From Candidatus Bathyarchaeota archaeon RBG_13_60_20 (lineage in GTDB: Archaea; Thermoproteota; Bathyarchaeia; TCS64), in assembly GCA_001775965.1 (NCBI GenBank), contig MEZG01000033.1, positions 1 to 29,840 of the forward strand: 29,840 bases of DNA, read 5' to 3'. Shown here one piece after another: positions 7,376-15,213 of the stretch. Under the pieces are notes generated by a model. That model saw only the letters and a list, made by a program, of their open reading frames with translations, did not search any database and had not been told where the DNA came from. Made by a program: the position numbers and the translations under genes. Every line of letters starts with the position of its first letter. Within the stretch, counting starts at the first letter, position 1.

Positions 7376-8070
7376 AGCACATAATAGAGACCCTCGACCT
7401 GACGAAGACCTACATGCAGGGCGGGCGCCCCCTGGAGGTGCTGAGGGGGATAAACATGTCCGTGGAGGAGGGGGAGTTCATGGCCATCATGGGGCCCAGC
7501 GGCAGCGGCAAGAGCACCCTCCTCAACATGATAGGGGCCCTGGACAGGCCCACGTCGGGCAAGGTCTTCATAAACGAGGTGGACCTCAGCAAGCTCAGCG
7601 ACAACCAGGCGGCCGAGCTCCGGAACAGGGAGATAGGGTTCATCTTCCAGTTCTTCAACCTTATTCCGCGGATGGACGCCCGAGGAAACGTGGAGCTCCC
7701 CATGGCCATAGCCGGGGTCCCCCGGGGCCAGAGGCACCGCAGGGCCATTGAGCTCCTGGACCTGGTCGGCCTGGCCGACAGGGCTGACCACAAGCCGAGC
7801 CAGCTCAGCGGCGGCGAGCAGCAGCGCGTCGCCATAGCCAGGGCGCTGGCCAACGAGCCCAACCTCGTCCTCGCGGACGAGCTCACGGGGAACCTGGACT
7901 CCAAGACAGGTGAAGAGATCATGCACTTGCTCAGAATGCTCAACAAGGAGGAGGGTAAGACCTTCGTCCTCATCACACACGACCCAACCGTGGGCCAGAA
8001 CACCGACCGCCTCATACAGCTCAGGGACGGCGTAATAGTGGGAGAGAAGAGGATCAAGGAGTTGTTTTAA
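7372..8070 (+). CDS. ABC transporter ATP-binding protein, MacB/LolD type
   Basis: This 232-residue ATPase has Walker A GPSGSGKST (41-49), Q-loop Q93, signature LSGGEQQ (145-151), Walker B LVLADE (165-170) and switch His203 in ITHD. FFNLIPRMDARGNVELPM is typical of the LolD/MacB/FtsE branch, which powers mechanotransmission or export of lipids, peptides or antibiotics rather than import. The usual ADEPTGNLD reads ADELTGNLD, with Leu replacing Pro171. It overlaps the PadR stop by 4 bases and the next gene by 1 base (TAATG), so translation is probably coupled along the operon. Its membrane partner is the permease at 9604. Confidence 0.95.
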   Translation: MKHIIETLDLTKTYMQGGRPLEVLRGINMSVEEGEFMAIMGPSGSGKSTLLNMIGALDRPTSGKVFINEVDLSKLSDNQAAELRNREIGFIFQFFNLIPRMDARGNVELPMAIAGVPRGQRHRRAIELLDLVGLADRADHKPSQLSGGEQQRVAIARALANEPNLVLADELTGNLDSKTGEEIMHLLRMLNKEEGKTFVLITHDPTVGQNTDRLIQLRDGVIVGEKRIKELF

Positions 8071-9593
8071 TGATGAAGAAACACATAAGCATCATAGTTT
8101 TGTTAGCCACAGTGCTGGCCATGTACCCGACGCCCAGCGCCCAGGCCAACGTCCTGCAGGTGTCTGTGGACAACATTTACCTCACGGCCGGGGAGGCCAA
8201 CAGCATCAAGGTCACCCTGAGGAATGTCGGTGACCTCGACATATACACCGTGGAGGCGTTCCTCATCTCGCAGACCCCTGGCATCTCAGTCATTAAGGAG
8301 GCCCAGAAGGTCTACGACGAGATCCTACAGGGGAAAACCAAACAGTACTACCCTGTCCTGTTCGTGGATCAGAACGTTCCCCTCGGAACCTACACTCTTT
8401 CGCTGAACGTCAAGTACATCAGGTACGGCACCGTGTTTGACAGCACTGTAACCGTCCCCATCGGGATCGTGATAAGCAACGAGTCCAGGCCCAAGTTCCT
8501 GTACGTCTCGGGGCAGGAGACCGTGAACGCGAAGACGGGGACGAGCAGCGAGCTGGAATACGTCTTCAGGAACGACTGGGACAGTGAGATCAGGAACCTC
8601 AGGCTTACCATCAGCTCGACAACGAACTACCTTATACTGACGGACGGCTCGGTGTCCTCCTTCGACTCCATGGTTCCAGGCGAGGAGATCAGGATAACAC
8701 CCACGGTGTCGGCCCTCCAGAGCGCCCCCCTGGGCGTCTACACCTTGACGGCCAAGGCCACCTACACTGACGGCGCGGGCAACTCGTTCTACCAGAACTA
8801 CGTGCTGCCGGTGAACCTGAACGCCAAGGCCCTGGTCGAGAACACCATCATCACCATCAGCGATATGGCGGTCGCCCAGGCCGTGAAGCCGGGGGACTCC
8901 TTCGAGGTCACGGCCGAGATCCAGTGCGAGGGAGCCGAGGCCTTCGACCTCATATCATCGATAAGCCTAACGGGCATAACAAGGATCTCGCCCCTCTCGC
9001 CGACGAGGGTCAGCGTCGGTGACCTTTCGAAGGGGAGCGCCAGGACCGTGACTTGGAGGCTCATAGCATCGGGCGACGTCCCCGCGGGGCAGTACCCGGT
9101 AAGCATTGTTGTGACGTACCTGGACGATAAGGGGTCGCCCGGCTCGCTCGCGGAGGTCATGACCATCACGGTGGAGGAGATCATAGACTTCGAGCTCCTC
9201 GATGCCCCCACGATCGATGCGACGAGGGGTGAGACCAAGGAGCTGGAGGCGGACCTCCTCCTCATAGGCACCGACAGCGTCCAGTTCGTGAGCATCGAGC
9301 TCGTCGAGGACTCCGTCTTCAAGCGCGTGGCCGGCAGCACGGAGTACATCGGGGCGGTGGACCCCGACAGCCCCATCCCCTTCGACATCACTTTCAGGGT
9401 GGCGGAAAACGCGCCCGAGGGCACCCACACCATGAGCATCAGGGTCAACTACAGGGACCACCTGAACAGGGAGCACAGCGAGGACATGGGGCTCGGCGTC
9501 AACGTGTCGGGCAGCCAGACCAGCAACAATGAGACCCCCGAGGCGCCCTCGCTGTGGGTGTGGCTGAGGCGCCTCCTGGGACTCGGCCCCTAA
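8070..9593 (+). CDS. Exported protein with repeated Ig-like (NEW3/COG1361-type) domains
   Basis: This 507-residue protein starts with a Sec signal peptide: MMKK, a hydrophobic core, and an AQA cleavage site near residue 26. The mature part is a series of beta-sandwich repeats of roughly 110-120 residues. Each opens with a phrase such as VDNIYLTAGEANSIKVTLRN and contains turns like VPLGTYTLSLNVKY, APLGVYTLTAKATY, VPAGQYPVSIVVTY and APEGTHTMSIRVNY. This is the pattern of the NPCBM-associated NEW3 family and archaeal S-layer-like proteins. After an Asn/Ser/Pro-rich linker, the C-terminus SLWVWLRRLLGLGP is amphipathic and could touch the membrane. Sitting between the ABC ATPase and permease, it may be the extracytoplasmic subunit, a functional counterpart of MacA. 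That role is inferred. Confidence 0.82.
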   Translation: MMKKHISIIVLLATVLAMYPTPSAQANVLQVSVDNIYLTAGEANSIKVTLRNVGDLDIYTVEAFLISQTPGISVIKEAQKVYDEILQGKTKQYYPVLFVDQNVPLGTYTLSLNVKYIRYGTVFDSTVTVPIGIVISNESRPKFLYVSGQETVNAKTGTSSELEYVFRNDWDSEIRNLRLTISSTTNYLILTDGSVSSFDSMVPGEEIRITPTVSALQSAPLGVYTLTAKATYTDGAGNSFYQNYVLPVNLNAKALVENTIITISDMAVAQAVKPGDSFEVTAEIQCEGAEAFDLISSISLTGITRISPLSPTRVSVGDLSKGSARTVTWRLIASGDVPAGQYPVSIVVTYLDDKGSPGSLAEVMTITVEEIIDFELLDAPTIDATRGETKELEADLLLIGTDSVQFVSIELVEDSVFKRVAGSTEYIGAVDPDSPIPFDITFRVAENAPEGTHTMSIRVNYRDHLNREHSEDMGLGVNVSGSQTSNNETPEAPSLWVWLRRLLGLGP

Positions 9594-9603
9594 GTGATCC
9601 CCC

Positions 9604-10794
9604 GTGAGGCCCCTCGACATCTTCCTGATGTCCACCCAGGGCGTGAGGGAGCGCAAGTTCCGGTTCGCCCTCAACATCGTCGGCATACTCATAGGGTGCG
9701 CGGCTGTGACCGGCCTCGTAAGCGTTACCCAGGGGCTCACAGATAGCGTCACCCAGCAGCTGGACGTGTTCGGCCCCACCAACATCATAGTGGTGCCGGG
9801 GAGCGTCATGAGCGCAGGCCTGTCGACCGAGACCATCGGGTGGAGGGAGCTGGACATCATAAAGAGGACGCCCAAGGTGGACGCGGCCACAGGCATAGTC
9901 GCCAACAAGTTCTGCACCTTCACGGTGAAGGGCCGCACCTTCTACACCGACGTCTACGGGGTCACCGAGGAGTACGCGGAGATCAACAAGAACACGGTTA
10001 TAGCGGAGGGCAGGAACTTCGTGCGCTCCGACTCGGCGGTGGTGGCCGTCGGCGCCAACTTGGCGAAGCCGAGGGACCTGGACGAGCCCATCATCAGCCT
10101 CGGCGACAGGATCAAGATCAAGGCCCAGGTGAACGGAGTCGAGAAAGAGATGACCCTCCGGGTAACGGCCATCCTTCAGGCCCAGGGGAGCAGCTTCGGC
10201 TTCAACCTGGACGACAGCATCTCCATGCCCCTCTCCACGGCCCAGCAGTTATACGAGGTGGGGGGCGAGTTCAGCTTCGTGATAGCCAGGGCGGCCACCA
10301 TAGAAGACGTCCAGGCGGCGGTGAGCAGCATAAGGGGGAGGCTGGGGGACAGCGTGACCGTGGTTAGCTACGCCAGGGCCCAGGCTCAGGTAGGCTCCAT
10401 ACTGGGCACCGTCCAATCGGTCCTGGGGGGCATCGCCGGCATCTCACTGCTGGTCGCCGGCGTCAGCATCGTGAACACGATGACGGTGTCCGTCCTGGAG
10501 CGGACCAAGGAGATAGGGACCATGAAGGCGGTGGGGGCCAAGAGCGGGGACGTGCTCCTCATGTTCCTGAGTGAGGCCATGGTTACCGGCGTCCTGGGGG
10601 GCGCCGCGGGGGCAGCGTTCGGCTTCCTCCTAGGCGGCGCCATCGGGGGCTACATTGATTTACCTGTCAGGGCATCTCCTAGTCTGGGTGTGTTCGTAGT
10701 GAGCTTCGCGGTGGCGACGGCTGTGTTATCCGGGCTCTACCCCGCGTGGAGGGCCAGCAGCCTGAGCCCGGTGGAGGCTTTGAGGCATGAGTGA
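9604..10794 (+). CDS. ABC transporter permease, MacB/FtsX type
   Basis: This 396-residue permease has the MacB architecture: a cytosolic N-terminal helix, TM1 at about 21-42, a large extracytoplasmic MacB_PCD domain (about 45-265), and three C-terminal helices at about 272-298, 317-346 and 362-382. The cytosolic loop VLERTKEIGTMKAVGAKSGD couples to the ATPase, and the ending YPAWRASSLSPVEALRHE is the hallmark of the family. The start is GTG at 9604, 10 bases after the upstream stop. It overlaps the next gene by 8 bases. With the ATPase at 7372 it should form a dimeric mechanotransmission or export complex. The substrate is unknown. Confidence 0.94.
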   Translation: MRPLDIFLMSTQGVRERKFRFALNIVGILIGCAAVTGLVSVTQGLTDSVTQQLDVFGPTNIIVVPGSVMSAGLSTETIGWRELDIIKRTPKVDAATGIVANKFCTFTVKGRTFYTDVYGVTEEYAEINKNTVIAEGRNFVRSDSAVVAVGANLAKPRDLDEPIISLGDRIKIKAQVNGVEKEMTLRVTAILQAQGSSFGFNLDDSISMPLSTAQQLYEVGGEFSFVIARAATIEDVQAAVSSIRGRLGDSVTVVSYARAQAQVGSILGTVQSVLGGIAGISLLVAGVSIVNTMTVSVLERTKEIGTMKAVGAKSGDVLLMFLSEAMVTGVLGGAAGAAFGFLLGGAIGGYIDLPVRASPSLGVFVVSFAVATAVLSGLYPAWRASSLSPVEALRHE

Positions 10795-11443
10795 AGACAG
10801 GAAGGGCTACTTTGAGCTGCTGCTCGGGGTTCTGAGGAGGCCCGGGGAGTACTTCGGATACGTGGGGGAGGGCGACCTTCTCAGGGGCTTCCTGGTTGTG
10901 CTGCTTATGGTGGCGCTCGCGGCCGCCTCCACCTCCATGTATATGTCGAAGATACCGCTAGAGGTGCTCGTCCCCCAGCTGGGGGAGCTGGGCGTGGATG
11001 TCGGCGAGCTCGGGGCGAGCATGGGCCTGTTCTCGGCCGTCGGCTCCTCGGTGACCATCCTCGCGGGGTGGGCCCTCTCGACTGCCATCATGCATGGGCT
11101 GTCCAACCTAGCGGGGGGCAGGGGAAGTATGAAGAGGTTCTTCGCGATGCACGGCTTCGCGGCCGCCCCCCACGCATTTAACTACGCGCTTAGGACCGTG
11201 GACGCCTACGTGTCGAGCAGCCAGGCCCTCGTCGACTACTATAGGGCGAGTCAAGAGGTAAGCGTCAAACTGCTTAGAGCCGTTCTGGGCACCAACATGT
11301 TTACCGTTTTCGGAGTGGCCGGCTTAATCTACGTGACCTACGCGTTGTCGGAGAACTACCAGCTCGACAGAAGGAGGGCCTCCCTCATCGCGTTGGTGCC
11401 CGTGCTCATGTACGTGTTCCTCAGCTACCTCTCCCCCGCCTGA
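10787..11443 (+). CDS. Yip1-like integral membrane protein
   Basis: This 218-residue protein starts with a family-typical amphipathic segment (YFELLLGVLRRPGEYFGYVG). Hydrophobic helices lie at about 31-52, 80-106, 169-188 and 198-214, with a further weaker helix near 119-138. The pattern of an initial RPxEYF phrase followed by about five helices resembles archaeal Yip1-domain (PF04893) proteins. Their function is unknown, though they often accompany export systems. It overlaps the permease gene by 8 bases and is the last gene of the operon, suggesting a functional link to the transporter. The family call is moderate, membrane topology is clear. Confidence 0.7.
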   Translation: MSEDRKGYFELLLGVLRRPGEYFGYVGEGDLLRGFLVVLLMVALAAASTSMYMSKIPLEVLVPQLGELGVDVGELGASMGLFSAVGSSVTILAGWALSTAIMHGLSNLAGGRGSMKRFFAMHGFAAAPHAFNYALRTVDAYVSSSQALVDYYRASQEVSVKLLRAVLGTNMFTVFGVAGLIYVTYALSENYQLDRRRASLIALVPVLMYVFLSYLSPA

Positions 11444-11487
11444 CCGTAAACGTTTCAACCCCGGGGACGCATGTACCCTCGGTTGGT

Positions 11488-12933
11488 ATGGGTAACCGGT
11501 ACATCGAACTGGATAAGAGGGTCCTAGGCGAGGCATACGGGAGCGGCGAGGCCCTGGAGATCGTGACCACCCTCTGCGACGACTTTGACAGCAGGTGGCC
11601 CGGCTCAGGCATGGACCGGGCGGCGTGCGAGTACATGGCGGGGTGGCTGAAGGGTAGCGGCCTTGAGAACGTCCACCTCGAGAAGTTCACTCTGCCGGGG
11701 TGGATCAGGGGCAGCAGCAGCCTGAGGCTCCTGGAGCCCAAGGAGGGTCCGGTTGAATGCATAGCTCTGCCTATGAGCTGCGAGGGCTCCGTGGAGGCTG
11801 AGCTCGTCTACCTGGGCACGGGGCCCGTGGACGCGTACGAGGAGAGGAGGGACGAGATCGAGGGCAAGATCGTCATGGTGAACAGCGGCAACCCCCCCGG
11901 CATGCCCCGGACCCTCCACAGGAGCGAGAAGTACCAGAGGAGCGTCCTCGCGGGGGCCGCCGGCTGGATATTTATGAACCACTACCCGGCGTATGGTCCC
12001 CCCACGGGCGGAATCAGCCCCATAGTCCCCGCCGTCGGCGTAAGCTACGAGGATGGCATGCGCCTTGCCAGGCTCCTGGAGAGGAAGGGCAGGGTGAGGC
12101 TCCGCCTGGAGACCGCGTGCAGGAACCTGGACGTGGACACCTGGAACGTGGTGGCGGACCTGAGGGGCACGGGTGGCTCGGATGAGCGGGTGATCTACGG
12201 TGCCCACTACGAGGGCCACGACATCTCAGTGGGCGCCTTGGACGACGCGACCGGGGCCGCATGCGTCATGGAGATCGCCAGGATCATGGCCGGGGAGCGG
12301 CGCCACCTGAAGAGGAACATGAGGTTCATCCTCTTCGGGGCCGAGGAGATCGGGCTCCTCGGCAGCAGGGCCTACGTCAGGGCTCACCCCGATGAGATGA
12401 GCGGGATCAGGTTCATGATGAACTTCGACGCAGCGGGGAGGGACGGGAGGCAGGGCTTCTGCCTGCACGGATGGCCGGCCCTGGAGCCCATGTTCAAGGG
12501 GATAGTCCGGGACTTGGGCGTGGACCTACCCGTCTGGAGCCAGGTGGGGCCCTACAGCGACCATTGGCCCTTCCTGCTGCAGGGGGTCCCCACGGCCACC
12601 ATGGGTGACCCCGAGGAGGCGCGGAGACGCGGGGGCCGCGGCTTCGGCCACACCAAGTACGATACCGTGGATAAGTGCAACCCTAGGGTCATGAGGGAGT
12701 GCATAGGAAACGCGGCCGTGGCGGCCCTGAGGCTCGTGAACGAGGACGAGTGGCCCGCCAGGCGCCGCAGCCAGGCGGAGATCGACGGGCTGGTCCAGAC
12801 CCAGGGGTACGAGGAGACCGTGCAGCTGGGCAACAGGCTCAGGGGCTACCTTGAGGCCAGGAGGGGCTCGCTACGCCCCGAGACCCTGGTCTACCTTGAC
12901 CGCCTCTCAGGGAACTGGGAGGAGGTCATCTAA
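11488..12933 (+). CDS. M28-family metallopeptidase, copy 1 (PA-domain aminopeptidase-like)
   Basis: This 481-residue di-zinc peptidase has no signal peptide, so it is inferred to be cytoplasmic. Order: an N-terminal segment, an inserted PA-like domain (about 90-200) and the catalytic M28 fold (about 215-430). The metal and catalytic residues appear intact: H240 (GAHYEGHD), D252 (ALDDATGA), E286/E287 (FGAEEIGL), D314 (NFDAAG) and H388 (GFGHTKYDTVDK). SDHWPF is also typical. It is nearly colinear with the next gene, a tandem duplicate. Substrates are probably N-terminal residues of peptides, but carboxypeptidase or other amidohydrolase activity is not excluded. It starts 44 bases after the Yip1-like gene, with only a weak promoter-like GTAAACGTTT between. 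Confidence 0.92.
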   Translation: MGNRYIELDKRVLGEAYGSGEALEIVTTLCDDFDSRWPGSGMDRAACEYMAGWLKGSGLENVHLEKFTLPGWIRGSSSLRLLEPKEGPVECIALPMSCEGSVEAELVYLGTGPVDAYEERRDEIEGKIVMVNSGNPPGMPRTLHRSEKYQRSVLAGAAGWIFMNHYPAYGPPTGGISPIVPAVGVSYEDGMRLARLLERKGRVRLRLETACRNLDVDTWNVVADLRGTGGSDERVIYGAHYEGHDISVGALDDATGAACVMEIARIMAGERRHLKRNMRFILFGAEEIGLLGSRAYVRAHPDEMSGIRFMMNFDAAGRDGRQGFCLHGWPALEPMFKGIVRDLGVDLPVWSQVGPYSDHWPFLLQGVPTATMGDPEEARRRGGRGFGHTKYDTVDKCNPRVMRECIGNAAVAALRLVNEDEWPARRRSQAEIDGLVQTQGYEETVQLGNRLRGYLEARRGSLRPETLVYLDRLSGNWEEVI

Positions 12934-12970
12934 CCCCGGCTTTTTCCCCGCTACCAGTGCCTGTTTAAGG

Positions 12971-12979
12971 CTTATATCC
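12971..12979 (+). promoter_or_regulatory. TATA box of M28 copy 2
   Basis: CTTATATCC predicts a transcription start near 13001 and a leader of about 9 bases before the TTG at 13010. Confidence 0.45.
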
Positions 12980-13009
12980 GCGTCCGCCACGTATATGCCG
13001 GTGTAACTT

Positions 13010-14437
13010 TTGGCGAACCCATACCTTGACGTGGACAAGAAGATAATGGCCGAGATATACACGGGCTCAGAGCCCATGAAGAACCTAGAAGTGCTCTGCG
13101 ACGTGTACGGGAGCAGGTTCCCAGGCTCCCCAGGGGACAAGCCCAGCGTGGAGTACATGGTGGAGAAGCTGGAGGAGTACGGCTGCGAGAACGCCCACTA
13201 CGAGGAGTACACAATAGCCGGGTGGACGAGGGGCCCAGCAACCCTGGAGCTAGTGAAGCCCGCGAAGAAGAGCTTCGAAGTCATCAGCCTGCCCCACAGC
13301 ATCGGCGGAGAGGTGGAGGGCAAGCTCGTGTTCCTGGGCGACGGCGCCATCCCCGACTACGAGAAGCGGAAGGATGAGATCGAGGGCAACATAGTGATGG
13401 TCTCGTCCGCGAACCCTAGGGGTATGCAGAGGTCGCTGCACAGGAGCGAGAAGTTCATGCGCAGCGTCCTGGCGGGGGCCAAGGGCTGGATATTCATGAA
13501 CCAGTACCCGGCGTACGGGCCCCAGACGGGCGGCATCAACCCCGTCATCCCCTCCATAAGCGTCAGCTACGAGGACGGCATGTACCTGGCCAGGCTCTTG
13601 AAGCGGGAGAAGGACGTGATGGTCAGGATCAAGACCACCGACAGGAACCACGACACGGTCACCTACAACGTGGTGGCCGACGTGGTACCCAAGAAGCCCG
13701 TGGACGACGAGTACATCATCGTCGGAAGCCACTACGACGGCCACGACATCAGCCAGGGAGCGGTGGACCCGGCCTCCGGCGCGGTCACGGTCATGGAGAT
13801 CGCCCGCGTCCTCACCAAGGTGAGGGACAAGCTCAAGCGCCGCGTCAGGTGCATGTGTTTCGGGGCCGAGGAGATCGGCCTCTACGGCAGCTACGCCTAC
13901 GCTAAGGAGCATTCCGCCGAGCTGGACAAGTGCAGGTTCATGCTGAACCTGGACAGCGGCGGCAGCGCAGGCAAGAAGGGCCTGGTGTTCCACGACTTCC
14001 CCGAGCTGGAGCCCCTCGCAGAGGAGTGGGCCGACCAGATGGTGGCCGAGGTGCCCACCGACCAGAACGTGAGCCCCTACAGCGACCACTGGCCGTTCTT
14101 CCTGAAGAGCGTGCCCTGCGCCAGCGGCGGAGACCCGACCCAGGTGAGGACGGGCCGCGGCTACGGCCACTCCAAGTACGACACCCTGGACAAGGTGGAG
14201 ATGCAGTACCTGCACCTGGCCGCAGCCAACTACAGCAGGTACCTGTTCAGGGTCGCCTGCGAGGACAAGTGGAGCCCCAAGAGGAAGACCCAGGAGGAGA
14301 TACAGAAGTTCATCAAGGACAAGGGCTACGACCAGACAGTGAAGCTGGCCGACCAGATGAGGGAGTACATCAGGAAGAACTTCAAGAAAATCCACCCCGA
14401 GACCAAGGAGTGGCTCGGCCGGGGCGGAGCCTGGTAG
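13010..14437 (+). CDS. M28-family metallopeptidase, copy 2 (tandem paralogue)
   Basis: This 475-residue protein aligns almost without gaps to the preceding gene. Shared blocks include TLHRSEK/SLHRSEK, GWIFMN-YPAYGP, VSYEDGM, GHDIS, FGAEEIGL, PYSDHWPF and GHxKYDTxDK. Ligands H241, D253, E287/E288, D315 and the late GHSKYDTLDK His are kept. The start is TTG at 13010. It is supported because MANPYLDVDKKIMAEIY then aligns exactly with the N-terminus of copy 1 (MGNRYIELDKRVLGEAY), and a TATA-like CTTATATCC lies at 12971-12979. A later ATG at residue 13 would cut conserved sequence. Its own promoter suggests it can be expressed separately from copy 1. Confidence 0.92.
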   Translation: MANPYLDVDKKIMAEIYTGSEPMKNLEVLCDVYGSRFPGSPGDKPSVEYMVEKLEEYGCENAHYEEYTIAGWTRGPATLELVKPAKKSFEVISLPHSIGGEVEGKLVFLGDGAIPDYEKRKDEIEGNIVMVSSANPRGMQRSLHRSEKFMRSVLAGAKGWIFMNQYPAYGPQTGGINPVIPSISVSYEDGMYLARLLKREKDVMVRIKTTDRNHDTVTYNVVADVVPKKPVDDEYIIVGSHYDGHDISQGAVDPASGAVTVMEIARVLTKVRDKLKRRVRCMCFGAEEIGLYGSYAYAKEHSAELDKCRFMLNLDSGGSAGKKGLVFHDFPELEPLAEEWADQMVAEVPTDQNVSPYSDHWPFFLKSVPCASGGDPTQVRTGRGYGHSKYDTLDKVEMQYLHLAAANYSRYLFRVACEDKWSPKRKTQEEIQKFIKDKGYDQTVKLADQMREYIRKNFKKIHPETKEWLGRGGAW

Positions 14438-14500
14438 CCCCCCCAACATCCGTGATAAAAACCGTTTTCTTCTAATCCCATCTGATTATTCATAAATGGA

Positions 14501-14851
14501 ATGCTTATGAGCCGCGTGTTTCTCACCGTGGTCAAGCCCCACATCGCCTCCTTCGACTACAGCGTCCCCTTCAGCAGGGGCGACCGCGTCGAGGTGGGGC
14601 GCGAGGACCCCGAGATGCCCGGCTGGTACTGGTGCAAGGACAGGAGAGGCGTTCACTCGTGGGTACCCGAGGAGTACTTGGAGAGGCGTGGGGACGACGG
14701 CGTCATCACAGAGGCGTACGACACGCAGGAGCTCAACGTGGAGGCCGGTGAGACCCTGGGTTACGTCACCGAGGTGAGGCACTGGACCCTATGTACGGCC
14801 AGGGACGGTAGGGTTGGGTGGGTGCCCACAGCCAACCTGAGGGGCCAATAG
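14501..14851 (+). CDS. Small tandem SH3-like domain protein
   Basis: This protein of about 114-116 residues is built of two SH3-like barrels. The first runs from about 8 to 62 (FDYSVPFSRGDRVEVGREDP, then WYWCKDRRGVHSWVPEEYLE). The second runs from about 68 to 114 (ITEAYDTQELNVEAGETLGY, then WTLCTARDGRVGWVPTANL). Both end in the G-x-x-x-W-V-P motif of SH3 domains. There is no enzyme domain, signal or membrane segment. ATG 14501 or ATG 14507 could be the start. In bacteria such domains bind peptides or cell-wall components, and the role of a free double-SH3 protein in an archaeon is unknown. It follows M28 copy 2 by 63 bases containing an A/T-rich tract. Confidence 0.8.
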   Translation: MLMSRVFLTVVKPHIASFDYSVPFSRGDRVEVGREDPEMPGWYWCKDRRGVHSWVPEEYLERRGDDGVITEAYDTQELNVEAGETLGYVTEVRHWTLCTARDGRVGWVPTANLRGQ

Positions 14852-14883
14852 TTTAAGACCCCGGGCACAGTGCACAGGTACCT

Positions 14884-15213
14884 GTGGAAGACTGCGACGC
14901 GTTGGACTTCCTGTGGCTTGAGGGGAGGTACCTGGGCTTCATCGTCGAGACCCACGCAGAGCTCAACCTCTTGGAGCACATCGGGGAGTGTGGTCGATGC
15001 AGGGCTAGGGTGCTGAAGGCCGTGGAGGGCGACGAGAAGATACTGGTTCTGGGCACCCTCTTCCAGAGAGGGTCAGCCGAGGAGGGCGTGCCCGTGTACG
15101 ATGGGGACGCCGAGACCTTCATGGATGCCAGGGTGGGGTGGAGGAGAGCCAAGCTGGAGAGTCTACTCAGGGAGGCCGAGGCCGGGCTTGAGAGCCTCAG
15201 GGAGAGGCTATAA
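14884..15213 (+). CDS. Hypothetical small protein with CxxC motif
   Basis: This 109-residue protein of unknown family starts with GTG at 14884. That start follows TTTAAGA (14852-14858) by 29 bases, supporting a leaderless GTG start. It has an aromatic N-terminus (DFLWLEGRYLGFIVETHAEL), an ECGRCR motif (residues about 38-43) that could bind metal in a dimer, and a C-terminal charged helix (about 85-109, RRAKLESLLREAEAGLESLR). The HIGECGRCR phrase resembles anti-sigma zinc-finger segments, but there is no membrane helix or sigma factor nearby. Its 3' end overlaps the convergent SDR gene by 6 bases. Confidence 0.6.
   Translation: MEDCDALDFLWLEGRYLGFIVETHAELNLLEHIGECGRCRARVLKAVEGDEKILVLGTLFQRGSAEEGVPVYDGDAETFMDARVGWRRAKLESLLREAEAGLESLRERL

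Noticed and set aside
8967..9938. A 323-codon minus-strand frame across the Ig-like protein and permease genes
   Set aside because: It crosses the boundary of two well-supported coupled genes, and its composition is that of a reverse-strand shadow.
13250..14449. A long open frame (399 codons) antisense to M28 copy 2
   Set aside because: Its predicted protein is low-complexity (Val/Leu/Gly/His-rich) with no domain. The plus-strand M28 protein has a complete set of catalytic residues. Long antisense frames are expected from the GC-rich third-position bias.
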